Positions 35,621-55,557 are shown, counted from the stretch's first letter. The stretch is DNA of 64,000 nt from Metaphire vulgaris (GCA_018105865.1 CM030848.1:7288801-7352800); one strand, 5' to 3'. Notes: generated by a model not told the origin, from the letters alone. Translations and numbers: made by a program.

Positions 35621-35785
35621 GACGTTACTACTTTTTAAACTTTCTATGATGATATGATTTGAATGCTGCTAAGTTACAGTATTATCGCCCGTTATTCTGC
35701 ACGTAAGTCACGCATTAGAATTCATTGGCCAGAAATGGTATGAAAAGTTTAATAGCATTCCAACACATCACGCATTATTTTGCTA

Positions 35786-35788
<3 letters not shown>

Positions 35789-35848
<60 letters not shown>

Positions 35849-36012
35849 CAACTGGATTTTGACTGGTTTAGTAAGATTTCTGTTATGTTGAAGACTGAAA
35901 ATATTACCAACCAGTTTATGCCAGGTATGATATTTTGATCAAACAGGCTAAAGTGTATACTCGACTCACTGGTTTTCAGTCTTCTTTTTTCTGACGAAGG
36001 CAATTCTTCTTT

Positions 36013-36048
<36 letters not shown>
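35789..36048. repeat. (TAT)n and (GA)n microsatellites
   Basis: TAT run at 35789-35850; GA run at 36014-36048. Confidence 0.95.
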
Positions 36049-36050
<2 letters not shown>

Positions 36051-36960
36051 AGATTCTTCGTTTCCAGAGTCTTTCAAGAAGAAGTTCTTCTTTCTGCTGT
36101 GCAGAGCCTCTACAGAAGCGTTTTAACTAATGTTTTACCTCGATTCTGACCGCAAGATATACGGGACCTGTGTCTCTCTCTCTCTGCAGGTAGCAGCGCC
36201 ACGTCGCTACCGCGCGCAATCGTTTCCGACGCGCCTGCGAAGGGCTCAATCGCCTGCGCACAGCTATCGACCCCACCCACCCACCCACCCACCCACCCCA
36301 TCCCCACCCACCGCCACCACCATACCTCGCTACGGCGACGCACGGAACGCAAAATGTGAACGTCGGCAGGGAAGCACGCCGGGGGGTATTTAGAACACTG
36401 TTGAAATATTCAACGCATTAAGTGAATCAGAACATAAGCTTAATCGAACATGTACATTGTATACAACTCAGAGATGCTGGACCAATTTTTTTTACGTTGG
36501 CCCAGTTTTTAATAGATCTAAATTTGATATCGGACGCCCGGTAGGACTAATAGACCTTTTCTGAAAGTCAACACATACGTATAGGCCTAGGCCTAAGTGG
36601 GGCGGCGCACGATGTACGCCAAAAATCCGGCAGAAAATAAAGGCATTGGAAGGTCTGCCATTAAATGCATATGACATGTCACGAAAACCATGATGCCATA
36701 ATTTAAATGTTGTAAAGTTACTGATTATCGCCCGTCATTATGCAAGAAAGTCATTCATTAGAGTTCATTGGACAGAAATAGTATCAAAAGTTCAATTAAA
36801 GTTTAATAGCGTTCAAACATATCGCGCATTGTCAATTAACTTCTCTTTTTGAAAATAATCATTATAAAGATTCAAACGAACGTAGAAAAAGGCAGATTCA
36901 TTGAATCTGAATACGTGAAAATCATGAAAATTGGTAGCCGAACGCTCATAGGACAATCGT
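36049..36960. other. GC-rich patch and flanks, no gene called
   Basis: 36190-36380 is CpG-rich with an ACCC run, preceded by CTCTCTGCAG, which resembles a splice acceptor. The open frame following it has no recognisable domain. Confidence 0.35.
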
Positions 36961-37145
36961 TGACAAGTTCTCAGTGCACATTGCTCACATGGACTTCTGC
37001 TCCTAGAACAATTGCTCACCTAGGTCTACATAGACTTCTGCTCCTAGGACAATTGCTCACATAGGTCTACATAGACTTCTGCTCATGGGGACAATTGCTC
37101 ACATAGATGTCTGCTCATTAGACAATAATGCTCAAATGGTCATTT
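36961..37145. repeat. Tandem repeat, about 48-bp unit, three to four copies
   Basis: Unit GACTTCTGCTC...GGACAATTGCTCACATAG...GTCTACATA, degenerating to the right into TGCTCATAGACA. Confidence 0.85.
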
Positions 37146-37261
37146 GCTCATAGACAGCTGTTGATAGCTGATTTGACAGTATATTGCATTTGATCGTATT
37201 CATGTTCAGCACATAAGATTTAATATAGGCTTAGGATGACTAATTTTATTTCGGCAACATA

Positions 37262-37732
37262 ACTTTTTTAAAAAATTTGTTGACCGGTGTTTTCTGCCAG
37301 TCTCAACTGTTCATAGCCCAGGTCTCGCTGCCATAGAGAAGAACTGGGACAACCTGAGAGGTGTAGGCTACATCCGGAATTTGGTTTTAAGGCTTTGAGA
37401 TTCTGTTGTCTCCAGATTCTGTCAGGTAGATTCATGGCAGCGGAGGCAATACCTATGCGCGGCGAAGAGACTCCCCTCGCGAGTTAACCTTGCTGTACAT
37501 GTTCGAGCCAAGACAGCAGAATAAATCAACCTGTTCCACGGTTTCGAATTAGCCAATGGAGATAGGTGTCTTTGTGTGACAAAACCGAGGTTCTGGGTGG
37601 AGTAGTGACAGGGTTCTTGCCATACAACCGGAAGGTAGCGGCTTCGTATCTTACCCTAGCCACTGCGCCGCTAACGAATTTGGGAAAGTTGCTCACTCTG
37701 ACTTGCTTTGCACTTACGGTTCCATTCACTTT
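37262..37732 (-). pseudogene. LINE fragment, C-terminal region
   Basis: Minus-strand text GIASAAMNLPDRIWRQQN, then after a frameshift VLLYGSETWAMNS, matches the usual end of the RT polypeptide in non-LTR elements (AAM..L..IW, then LLYG.ETW). Several stops. Upstream is missing. Confidence 0.7.
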
Positions 37733-37762
37733 GTGAATGTCTTAACGTGCTTCAACAGCCTT

Positions 37763-37765
<3 letters not shown>

Positions 37766-37803
<38 letters not shown>

Positions 37804-37922
37804 CTATTCTATTCTCCTGTATAATTTGTGTAATGCTATAGACTTATAGCTAAAGCCAAAGTCAAGAGCATTTTACAAAGGATGTTCATAAGAGATGAGA
37901 AATAAATGCGTCTTGAATTGCT

Positions 37923-37994
<72 letters not shown>

Positions 37995-38010
37995 CGTAAC
38001 AATAATAATA
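37766..38010. repeat. Two (AAT)n microsatellites
   Basis: AAT runs at 37766-37804 and 37924-37995, with a short SINE-like AAAGCCAAAGTCAAGAGC piece between them. Confidence 0.9.
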
Positions 38011-39077
38011 TTAGCAGTAAGGCCGGGTCTTAAACCCGTGTATAATTTTCACCTGCCACGGATGTATCGGTAGATAAATAAATTAGATAAATTAACGGTG
38101 CAATTGTTGCACCGAGCAGACTGCGACGTTGTAGGCTAAAAGATATGCTACTTTGGGACTTCAGTTATCCTTGTTATCCTTGTTACTAGCAAAATCATCG
38201 GTAGATAAAGATCCGACAAGAGAGTTTGAAGGACTGATCGTGAACTAGTCAAGCGGGTCTACAACGGGACCCCAGCAGATAAAAAATGTGGCGCTATATA
38301 TTAGACTAAACTCGAGCTTCTGAGCAGTTTTTCTGGCTGAATGATAACAGATCGGCAATCATACTACTCCGTGACCCTGCTGACATTTTACCATCGATTT
38401 TGCAGGAATTTCTTAGTCTAGGCCCAAAAAAGGGCGGCCGGCCTGCCTTCTGTCTACCCTCGTAGCTACACGCCAACGTATTTCCTTTTCGAGAAGGTGA
38501 CACCCGACTGAAAATTCACGCGATTCGTTATGGATGCTTTGAGTGTTTAGGAGCTTCGATTTTGTACTCATGAACATGGCGCCCGCAAAATTACACCTTT
38601 AAAATTATTCTCGATGTCTTTCTATTACTACTAGTTCATTAAAAATTTCAATCAACGACTGCCTTTGATGGTTTGATTAAGTTACTCGCTATAAGCCGTT
38701 TTTCTCGACGATACGCTCAGTAGCGCTAGTAATTACGGTTCATTCGATAGATGGCGCTCTACAGTAGATGAGCCGTCAACCCACCCGGGTTCCAGCCTGG
38801 TTAGGGAGATTGAATTCCACTGACGCCCACATGCCCATCGGTGCGAGGAGCTATCCGTGCATCGATGTGGTACGTGTGTGCAGTGTCTACAATATGTTAA
38901 GAGAATTAATATCAATGCGCTATATAAAGTGAGCATTTTGCTTATTAACACTGCTTAACTTACAGATCGTTCAAAAGTGCAAATAATTAATTAACTAACT
39001 TGCTCTGATCACAAATGTTAAATTCCAGAAATAGGGGCGTCACCATTTTTACAGGTTAACTCTATCAGACCCGAATG
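38011..39077. other. Unannotated stretch
   Basis: A SINE-like AGATGGCGCTCTACAGTAG...CGGGTTCCAGCC segment lies at 38745-38940. Nothing else recognised. Confidence 0.45.
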
Positions 39078-39359
39078 CAGTGACGTCATTTGGGGTTTGG
39101 GGGTGGCAGAAGAACGTTACTCCATAATTTTTAAGAGGGAAATTTTCGTGAATTTTTGTGTTTTAAATTCATTGTGTTCTCAAATTGTTTTTATAATTTT
39201 ATTACAATCACTGGTATGTACTGTGTAGTATCGTATGCAGCAAGTACTATGAACAAAAACCAATTTGCATACTACATAAGTATTTTTTTAAAATACTGCC
39301 TGCCCTGCAGTCGAAAGTCTTGTCCCCACCTCCTGGAAAACAATGAAATGACGGCCCGG
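39078..39359. mobile_element. hAT-like MITE, GACGTCATTTG family, copy 2
   Basis: Starts CAGTGACGTCATTTGGGG and ends CAATGAAATGACGGCCCGG, with a perfect duplication CCCGAATG at 39070-39077 and 39360-39367. Confidence 0.85.
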
Positions 39360-39609
39360 CCCGAATGGGGGCTTTGGCAGAAAGCGTACTAGGGTAGGCC
39401 TAAATGTGGGTCTCTTTAGTTTTTGGCAATATTTCAGCAAACACTAAAGATATCAGCATAAAATTTGGCAATTGCATCAAAAACATTCTCAGGTTTATGG
39501 CCTATAAATTTAATTGAAATCGCTACACACGCAGCCGAGATATTAAATATCATAAAGGGGTGCCTCTTTTCACTTTTACACCCTGTATTGCGTTCCGAAA
39601 AATTTTTTT

Positions 39610-39975
39610 ACAAAAAGCCTGGGTTAACCCATGGTTTGGGTTGAGTTGGGTTGGGTCAGACTTTTTCATATAAATGATGGGTTGGGTTGGGTCAAAAATA
39701 AGTCATGTCTTAATTTGTACCCCAAACACAAGATTCATCCATTAAGCTTACCTAAAATTAAAATAAATAATGTAGAAATTCCTCAAAAGTCTTCCGCTAA
39801 ATTTCTAGGAGTAATTATAGATCAAAATATAAATTGGAAAGAATATGCTGATATGTTAAGAAACTGTATTGCATTACGGTAGGTTGGGTTAAGTAACCCT
39901 ATTACTGGCATGGGTTGGATTGGGTTGAAGATTTGATGGGTTGGGCTGGATTGGGTTCTAAAATATGGACCCATG
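39610..39975. repeat. GGGTT-rich repeat block, copy 2, with LINE insertion
   Basis: Same spacer order as 26940-27432 (AAAATAAGTCATG, GTAACCCTATTACTGGCATGGG, GATTTGATGGGTTGGG, TTCTAAAATATGGAC). The block is interrupted at about 39713-39867 by RT-coding sequence. Confidence 0.8.
39713..39867 (+). pseudogene. Non-LTR RT fragment inside the GGGTT block
   Basis: Open plus-strand text ending SSAKFLGVIIDQNINWK matches the KFLGV.ID..L.W motif following the RT palm in Jockey/CR1-type elements. It is AT-rich, unlike its surroundings. Only about 50 codons are present. Confidence 0.75.
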
Positions 39976-40096
39976 AACATCTCTCACTGGCCATACCAAT
40001 GCTCTGACCAGTCGTCATTTCGTATGACGGCATAGCGTCATGCTTTTTCATGGAGGTATAAGGTGGGTTAAGACATTTTGTGCCAAAGATGCTCAT

Positions 40097-40871
40097 TTTA
40101 TTAACTCCTCGTGCACAGCCTGATCGAGTTTTCCTTTATAGTTGAGCCGATTTATGTGAATTTTGTCGCTTGATCCGTGGTCTCTAGGGTTGTCACTATC
40201 AACAACACTGCTACTAAATATTCTACACAAAACGCTTTAAAAATTCATATCTTTTATGTATGATTTTCCTCTGAGACGACCTGCATGCTGGCCAGTTCTT
40301 ATCAGGTCCCAGGTGATTGGTCAGAACATAAACCTGCAAAATGCCAATTCCCGTCTGGCGAATAACGGCTGTAATACATGCTCTACAAATCATTACATGT
40401 CCAACCGCCCCCACGGGACCCGGACTTGAATGCAGACGTCCTCTAGCGGGCACACATTCGCGTGTACGGTATACGGCTTTACGAAAGACGTCATAACAAT
40501 CCGACGGCGCTGCGGTGTATGCAGTCGCAGTCGCTGTAACAACCCTTAAGACCCGATTCGAACGGCAGTCTACGTCGTCGAAAAACAGCACGCAGTCAGT
40601 CGGGACCGTTATTTATTTCCGGCCTGCAGGACCTCCGCCGTCCCCTTCGAACGATCCATTTCCTGGGTTTTACACTCCAGCAACGTTGCTGCTGCTGCTG
40701 TTACTTATAGATCGGGAAATGTGTTTAATGTTTTAGTTTCACGCTAATTTCCAAGTGTTCGCAGTCCGCATTTAGGGAAGGCAGAGTCCTTTTTAAAAGG
40801 CGATCAAGTGGAAATCTATGGAGAATTAGTGGAAGATATCTGCATCGCTCTTCTCTTCTTGAATCTGTGAG
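40097..40871. other. Sequence upstream of the claudin-like gene
   Basis: GC-rich patch at 40380-40640 with a GCTGCT run at 40688-40702. It could contain the promoter or 5' UTR of the gene starting at 40872, but no TATA box or other element is identified with confidence. Confidence 0.35.
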
Positions 40872-48932
<8,061 letters not shown>

Positions 48933-48934
48933 AC

Positions 48935-49038
48935 TCTCTCTCTCTCTGTCTGTCTCTCCCTCTCTGTCTCTCTCTGTCTCTGTCTGTCTCTCTCTGTCTC
49001 CCTGTCTCTCTGTCTCTGTCTGTCTCTGTCTCTGTCTC

Positions 49039-49071
<33 letters not shown>

Positions 49072-49140
49072 GTCTCTGTCTCTGTCTCTGTCTCTCTCTC
49101 TGTCTCTCTCTCTCTCTCTCTGTCTCTGTCTCTGTCTCTG

Positions 49141-49201
<61 letters not shown>
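48935..49201. repeat. TCTC/TGTC microsatellite
   Basis: Long mixed TCTC and TGTC array starting two bases after the stop codon of the claudin-like gene. It would be transcribed in the 3' UTR. Poly-RE and SL frames are artefacts. Confidence 0.95.
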
Positions 49202-49205
<4 letters not shown>

Positions 49206-49239
49206 CGCGGTGAATGCATGTTTGTTTGACATTGTGTGT

Positions 49240-50140
49240 TTACTTGTCATGGAGGGTCCCCGAGGGGTGGGACTGTGCCACCCCTATTGAATGCCTGGCT
49301 CCCAGTGCTGTTGAGTTTTTGTAATGGCCCGAGCAATAGAATTCTGAATATCTTGAAGCTTTTGCATAATGCATATTAGATTTGAGCATACCGTTGTAAA
49401 TGGAATTGCAGTAATTAATCAGATCTACTGCTTCAGACGAGGGCATTGGCAAACGGAACCAGACCAGCTCTGATTTGGAGATGAGCAGCTCTACTGACCT
49501 TATTCATAATGATCATTAAAAGATAGGTTTTATCGAATATTACACTTAGGTTAATTGTGGACAGGCTGACTTTGATTAACTGAAATGCAGCCAAATTTAA
49601 AGTAGTTTATGTCTTCAAAGTTACGTCAATTAAATGATGTATCAAGAAGTAAAACACAGTTTTGAAGGTGTCAACCCAAACTTATCAACTCACTAAGCAT
49701 CCAATACAACGTTTTGCATACAAGCGGATAACAGGGGCGTAGCGACGGGGGTATATCGGTATATATACCCCCCAAATCAGTCTACCTTAAAGTTGTTTAT
49801 GTGATTTACCTGTGGTTATATGTGTTTTATATGGTTTATGTGGGTTATAGTTCAGATTTATACCCACCCAAAATATTTATACCCTCCCAAATCAAATTCC
49901 TGGCTACGCCCCTGGCGGATAAATTTTCTAGTGACCCAGAAGAGGTTTTATCATCAAAGGCAATAAATAACTGTGTGTTGTCAGCGTAGAAATGATAGTC
50001 AGCAGAGAAATGTGAAAGAAGCGATTCAAGGGGCATTGTAGATAAGGTGAAAAGGAGAGGGCCTAAGACAGATACCCGGGGAACACCAAAATCTATCTTA
50101 GCTGAATTTGACTGAACACTGTTACATTAAACAGTATGAC
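49240..50140 (-). pseudogene. L2/CR1-like LINE fragment, split by a MITE
   Basis: Minus-strand text: a GVPG..LRPSPF block, HFYADNTQLFIAFDD (the RT Y-A-D-D catalytic box as YADN), SGSLENLSA, then after the insertion CMQNVV, GLTPSK, SRAAHLQI and SSEAVDLINYC. Frameshifts and stops throughout. The catalytic second aspartate is changed to asparagine. Confidence 0.8.
49732..49914. mobile_element. hAT-like MITE, CAGGGGCGTAGC family, complete
   Basis: Ends CAGGGGCGTAGCGACGG and CCTGGCTACGCCCCTG; perfect duplication GCGGATAA at 49724-49731 and 49915-49922. Inserted into the LINE at 49240-50140. Confidence 0.93.
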
Positions 50141-50582
50141 TGCGATGTTGAAGGTAGGATTTGAACCACCGCCAATGCAGTAGGCCACCCGATATACCTG
50201 GATTGAAAGTGGTTTAGTAGGATTTCTCCAGTGTTGAAACGCAAAAGATCGCACTATGATCTTCTGATCCGTCTTCTCCTTCTTCGTCTGTTTTGTCAGA
50301 AATCGTTGAATTTTATTGTGCACTTCAAACCCCAAACTTTCCATTGACGCTTCATTCACCGTCATCTTCATCACTGACAGGTGCCACTGACGTGACATTT
50401 TGCGAATGGCTTTTGAACACCGGCTATCGAAACCGTCGCATGTGAAAACTCTCGGAAAAAAATTATATTATTATTGGTGTCATAGGCCCTCTGCAAGATT
50501 GTATTTTTCACGCAGAGCGCTGTACGTCAAAAGTAAATGACTATAGTGGGTTCAGAAGAAGCAATGGAGAATCGGGCGAGCG

Positions 50583-50583
<1 letters not shown>

Positions 50584-50643
<60 letters not shown>
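50584..50643. repeat. (GA)n(CAGA)n microsatellite
   Basis: Simple repeat immediately left of a candidate exon. Confidence 0.95.
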
Positions 50644-50644
<1 letters not shown>

Positions 50645-50797
50645 GTAGAACCATGTATAAAAAGCGAGGCAGTCCACCTCGACGCATGCGACCTCCCTGG
50701 CTTTTTCGCCATCGTCCAGTTGGCCATCACCGCGGGCGGAGAGGAACTGCGCCCGTTCAATTATACGTCCGAAGATCGGAATACAGAGGTCGAGTAA
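50645..50797 (+). CDS. Candidate terminal exon, unknown product
   Basis: Open plus-strand frame with strongly GC-ending codons (LDACDLPGFFAIVQLAIT, then GGEELRPFNYTSEDR) ending in TAA at 50795-50797. Codon bias resembles the confirmed exons at 48673-48932 and 53185-53633. An acceptor could be the AAAAAG near 50663. No domain recognised and no partner exon found. Confidence 0.25.
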   Translation, partial: VEPCIKSEAVHLDACDLPGFFAIVQLAITAGGEELRPFNYTSEDRNTEVE

Positions 50798-50809
50798 ATT
50801 ACGGCGACC

Positions 50810-51067
50810 TCACGGTCGAGCGAACACGAACGCCGCCGCCGCCGCCGCCGTTCCGGTGATCAGAATAAATCCTGCTGCTGCTGCTGGGAAGAGCCGATCC
50901 AGAGCAGAGCAGCGGCCTGGCTGCTGCTGCTGCTGCTGCTGCATCTCATTGGCCAGCTGCTGCTGCTGCTGCTGCTGATGTCGACTTCGGCGCTTTGCCG
51001 TTGTTCTCAAGGCTGTTTTTTCATCCGGATCTGTTTGGGCGCTGACGACGTGAAGTGCTTTTGACAT
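50810..51067 (-). other. Open frame with CAG/GCG repeats
   Basis: Minus-strand frame from ATG with two poly-Q runs and a poly-A run over CTG and GCC trinucleotide repeats. The N-terminus MSKALHVVSAQTDPDEKT is non-repetitive. It could be a real first exon, but no splice support or homology is visible and most of its length is microsatellite. Confidence 0.25.
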
Positions 51068-51206
51068 TTCGGAGATGACGGAGGTTTATACGTTTAAAAG
51101 GTCATCGCCATCGATTGCAGCGCCACCTACATTCGTAGCAAATCAATATAACTCCATTCATCTCTAGTGTCACTCTACGACACATCCCTATTTACATATG
51201 CATATA

Positions 51207-51352
51207 TATATATATATATTTATATATAACCCTTGGTACGATATATATATATATGAGACTGCATAGTAGTATGTATTGTATATATATATATGAGACTGCA
51301 TATATATGAGACTGCATAGGAGTATACTGTACATATATGAGACTGTGCATAG

Positions 51353-51390
<38 letters not shown>
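51207..51390. repeat. TA-rich array with GAGACTGCATA units
   Basis: TATATATGAGACTGCATA repeats about five times with variable TA lengths. Open frames of I/Y are artefacts. Confidence 0.9.
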
Positions 51391-51595
51391 GTAATGGCGG
51401 AACACGACACCACTTAAGGCTATTTGCAGTTGCTTTCGTTGGATTTGTTTTGGTTTGTCTGCATGGCAGCGTCGTGTCTTTCTTTGTCAGTCCCAATGTC
51501 TGCTTCCGTTTAACAGCAGATAACCTGTTTACTGTTTGCGTGTGACAGTAGATTTGACGATAAGACTAGGGCCTATATACACACATGACACTCAA

Positions 51596-51599
51596 ACAT

Positions 51600-51661
<62 letters not shown>
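51596..51661. repeat. (CA)n(TA)n microsatellite
   Basis: CA run followed by TA run. Confidence 0.95.
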
Positions 51662-51663
<2 letters not shown>

Positions 51664-51677
51664 GCAGTATATATTCA

Positions 51678-51872
51678 TGGGCGCCCACAGAAATTTTCCA
51701 AAAGGGACGAATCACGATGGTCACGGTGACACCGCATAAATTTTTCCATGAGGGGCAAAACACACTTTAACACAATTGTCACGGTTATTATTTTAGCAAG
51801 GTTTTCAAATATTATTTCAGTGTGAAATATTGGTATTTGCATTTTCAAAGGGGGCAAGTGCCCTTTTCAAAT
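51678..51872. mobile_element. hAT-like MITE, CATGGGCGCCC family, right end diverged
   Basis: Starts CATGGGCGCCCACAGAAATT; internal GGTCACGGTTATTATTTTAG and GAAATATTGGTATTTGCA match 29434-29657. The right terminus is not preserved. Confidence 0.75.
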
Positions 51873-52059
51873 GTGTATATACTGTAGGGTGATTGGATGG
51901 GTTGCTGACCTTCGTTTTCTCAGGATCTTGAACAGCATGAGAGTAGGATAATCTAGCCGTAGAAGGAGGGAAAAGCAAACAGGCAGACTCACTGACTCAC
52001 AGACAGACAAACATACAGAATACAAACAGGCAGGCAGACAGATATTGAGAGCAACAGCA

Positions 52060-52090
52060 GAAACAACACACACACAAACACACACACACA

Positions 52091-52171
<81 letters not shown>
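52060..52171. repeat. (CA)n(TA)n microsatellite
   Basis: CA-rich then a long TA run. Confidence 0.95.
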
Positions 52172-52174
<3 letters not shown>

Positions 52175-52299
52175 CTATATTGAATAGGTGATGTAGTCAG
52201 ATATTTAAGATAATGAATTTTAGTCTTCGTTTGAAATGATTGAATTCGATTGAGTGAATGACGTTTTCGAAAATTCAATCGCTAATGAGCCTCGAGAAA

Positions 52300-53135
52300 C
52301 ATCGTCTTATAATCACGACATCACGGCGATCTAGATGCGAACAAAGCAAACAGATCGCAATCAAAGTAAGTAAATTAAACATCGTTAAGCTTCTATAGCG
52401 CCTTCGAAAGCAGGTACCGTAGTAGCTGCATGAGGGCGCTTCATCTATATCGTTGAAATAACCACAGCCCAAGTGTAATGGTCAACCAATTTCAAACATC
52501 CGTCACAGTTTTAGATGATGATATAGCGCCAATTAGATTCGGAAACTCTGTACTTTCATAGCGCCAGTGGAGGTTCCAAGAATTCTTGGTGGGGAATGCA
52601 ATGACTTTCTATGAAGATCCCACCAGTTGTCTAAGGAAGTATGTGTAAACAGTTTAGAAGAAATCTGTAGGTTCGATTGATAAAATAGGCCTATAATGTT
52701 CAGAATTGACAATGTATAAAAGCCATTTTAGTCTGGCTGTACAAAGTCATAGTGCAAAATCGAGTCTTCTATTGCTGTAAGCGAATTTGTCGATGGCATT
52801 CCCTGTGGATATGTCCATATATTTGTGGATATACATGATACATCAAGGCTAATCCGTTTAGACGATCATCCTCCGCTGGAGACGCAGTTTTGGTGGGCCG
52901 GTGGTGGGGGATACACCCTCAGCAGGGATATTTTACACCCCTCTAACACAACCCCAACACCCCTCCCCCAATTTGAGACTGACCCCCCCCCTGCAACGCC
53001 CCACCCCAATCTCAGCTATGGGATGACCTTTTTTGGCTTATCAGACTTTTTTGGAAAGGGACCCCCAGAATTTACGGACACGGTCTCCAAATTGATAATC
53101 CTAGAAATAACCCTGATCGCCAGTCATCCCCAACG
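52300..53135. repeat. SINE-like and MITE-like fragments
   Basis: AAGTAAGTAAATTAAAC, TTCTATAGCGCCTTCG and GTAGTAGCTGCATGAGG at 52365-52440 (TATAGCGCC SINE-like family). CCAGTGGAGGTTCCAAG at 52563 is a lone end of the CAGTGGCGGTTCC family. CCTCTAACACAACCCC...GGGATGACCTTTTTTGGC at 52930-53130 belongs to the family at 12590. Confidence 0.6.
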
Positions 53136-53184
53136 TGTAACCGCCCCCTGTATATAGCGCCTCCTGTTTTCGTCAGCTGTCGTG

Positions 53185-53633
53185 TTACACGGTGCACCAC
53201 TGTGGACACGACCCGTCGCTGGCTCCGTTGAAGAGAACCTTGGCGAATTCGTTGGCGCAGTGGGTACTGCTGTGAAAGACGACGTTGAAACTTCCGTGCG
53301 TTCGGTGATGCCTGGCGACGCAGCGTCGAAGGCAGTCGACGGACACGGTCGAGAAACCGGCCGGGAGCTGCTCGCGCTGCTGCCGGCAGCGGTTGTACCC
53401 CGCCGGGTACGGATTGACGACGGCCCGCGGCTGCTGGCCTTCGCGGACCGGCCCGATGCCGCATTCGGCGTAATAGCCGCGGTAGTAGACCCATCGCTGG
53501 ACGGGATGATCGCCGACGGGTCTTCTGGGAGGAGAGGACAGAAGAGGGGGACGATAGGACGACGGTGCTGCTTGGCGGGAGAAACGGGTCGGCGCCAAAC
53601 AGTTCGCGTCCGTCACTCCGAAATAGTAGGGTG
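53185..53633 (-). CDS. Cysteine-rich secreted-type protein, terminal exon
   Basis: Minus-strand exon opening at a strong acceptor (TTGTCACTCAG) in phase 1 and ending TGG TGC ACC GTG TAA. It encodes about 149 residues with strongly GC-ending codons, so it is almost certainly coding. Seen: PYYFGVTDANCLAP at the start, a Pro/Ser/Arg linker, RWVYYRGYYAECGIG, NRCRQQREQLPAG, DCLRRCVARHH, STHCANEF and a C-terminal SCPQWC. Eight cysteines, two of them in a closing CxxxC-like pair (CPQWC), suggest an extracellular disulphide-bonded domain. I do not recognise the family. Upstream exons are not found; they would lie at higher coordinates. Confidence 0.7.
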
Positions 53634-53725
53634 CTGAGTGACAAGACAAGAACAGAAGCATTTCGATAGAATGTCATGTTTTTCTAGCGAATAAAATGAA
53701 ATTAGCTCTGTTCCCATTGTTCCAG

Positions 53726-53850
53726 GTTATTATTATTATTATCATTATTATCATCATCATCATCATCATCAGCATCATCAGCATCAGCATCATCATCATC
53801 ATCTTCATCAGCATCAGCATCAGCGTCAGCATCGTCGCCGTCTACATCAT
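53726..53850. repeat. ATT/ATC compound microsatellite
   Basis: ATT then CATCAT/AGCATC runs. Confidence 0.95.
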
Positions 53851-55160
53851 CATCACTACAGTGTTGGAGTTGCCAGAGGGGTTGGGGGTTGAACCCCTCC
53901 AGCTAACTTTGCAACCCTGCCAAAAATCGCATATCGGTACATGCAGTTTCTGTCATTCATTGAATTTCAGTCCTCAACCCCCTCCCCCCACGCTCAAATT
54001 TCACAACTCCAACGCTGCATCATTATTAATATTAATATTGCGGTTTCTTAAATGTGCCAGTTGCAAGTAGGCCAGTAGCAGTGTAGCTCATTACACAGAT
54101 ACTATTGAATAAAATATTTAAAGCAGCAAAAATCGAATAAATAAGATAGTATCAACATTAATACGCCTGCTATTTTAAGCAGAATGATTTAAGCTGCCTT
54201 TTAAAATTTATCAGTGTCAGTTCCATTAGAAGTGTCGCCAAACGAATCTGCTTAGCTGTCAACGTACTGCCATCGTGAGGAAAAGATGGTAAAATAAAGT
54301 TCTAATATGATAGATGTTGTCCTCGATACAGAAACATAAGCAGTTCTGAGTTCTCGTCACAGTTTTAGATTTCCCTCGCAAATTGCACTAACGGATGTTA
54401 ACGCAAGCATCTCAGTATGTAATGCAGTGACAATTTTCATCACCACCCCTTTCCCAGAATTGCCATAAATTCCCTCATGACAGAGAGGTTGAATATGCAA
54501 CCCTGCGTGTCTGCGAATCTTAGAAAGAAGAACTCGATTATATCTCTTGCAAAACTAATCGTGTCACTGAAATCGTTTTTCGTAGAATTCGAGTCACTCA
54601 AATCGTCCGAAAGAAAGCCATTAACGTTAAAGGCATCGTCTCGACTCCTCAATCAAGCGCATCTCTAGGGATCGAACGCTGTTCTGGGATTATTTCAAGG
54701 ATATAAAATAGAACACATAAATCTGTTTACATGTCTTTTAATACAAACACACACACGCACAGATATATGCACATATATATAATATATATATGGCTTTCAT
54801 TTACATATATTACATATATAGAATTATAGATGTACGTGTACATATACAATACATTCATGGGCGCATTCTAGCTTTAATAGGCCTAAATTCATACATGTAT
54901 TGTGCATGCGTACATCCATTATGCGCTTTCATTTATTCTTCTTTCTTTGATTCCTTTCATTTTTTCTTTCTATCTTTTTCTCATAATATTTTATATAAAC
55001 GAGTTAATTATTTGGCTGATTAATTTTCTCAATAATTTCGTCTATTCGGTTTCCTTATCTATTTTTTTGTTTTTATTCTGTTTACAATTTTCGAAGGTTT
55101 GTTCGTAGTCGTTGTTTTAATAACAAATACAAATAAATGTTCTCCGTGGTGACATTATGG
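53851..55160. other. Unannotated stretch
   Basis: A GTTGGAGTTGCCAGAGGGG / CACAACTCCAACGCTG pair at 53863-54020 resembles an eroded MITE. The region from 54720 to 55135 is AT-rich. No exon supported. Confidence 0.45.
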
Positions 55161-55332
55161 GCCAGGGTTATTTATAGAATTGTAAATTTCGGGGGTGTCG
55201 GTATAGTTTGGGGTCCATCCTTGCCGAAAAAAGCCTGACAAGCAAAAAAAGACATCACAGGCTAAGATTTGGGGGTGTCGGCCTCAAATAAGGGGGGAGC
55301 GGTGTTAGGGGTGTAAAAATATCCCTGATGTG
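55160..55332. repeat. Diverged interspersed repeat (GGGGGTGTCGG family)
   Basis: TTTCGGGGGTGTCGGTATAG, CTGACAAGCAAAAAAAG and GGGGTGTCGGCCTCAAAT match the family at 12590 and 58780 in reverse. Confidence 0.55.
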
Positions 55333-55557
55333 GGCAAACTAGACTTGCATGAACCTATTATAATATATATTGTTGGCCTATTCTCGAATTACGCGGCACT
55401 GTTTTCCTTTCCACTTACCGGACGGAATGGCGCAATTTTCGGGTAGAAATCCTACTAGACAAATTGATGCCAACAGCAACGTCACTTTCCGAAAAATTTC
55501 CATACTGCAATTCAAATACACACAAATTTTGAAATCGCATATAGCCTACAGTAAAAC

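Noticed and set aside
53072..53677. 201-residue minus-strand frame with a signal-like start
   Set aside because: It is out of frame with the strongly biased 53185-53633 reading and its start lies upstream of a good acceptor.
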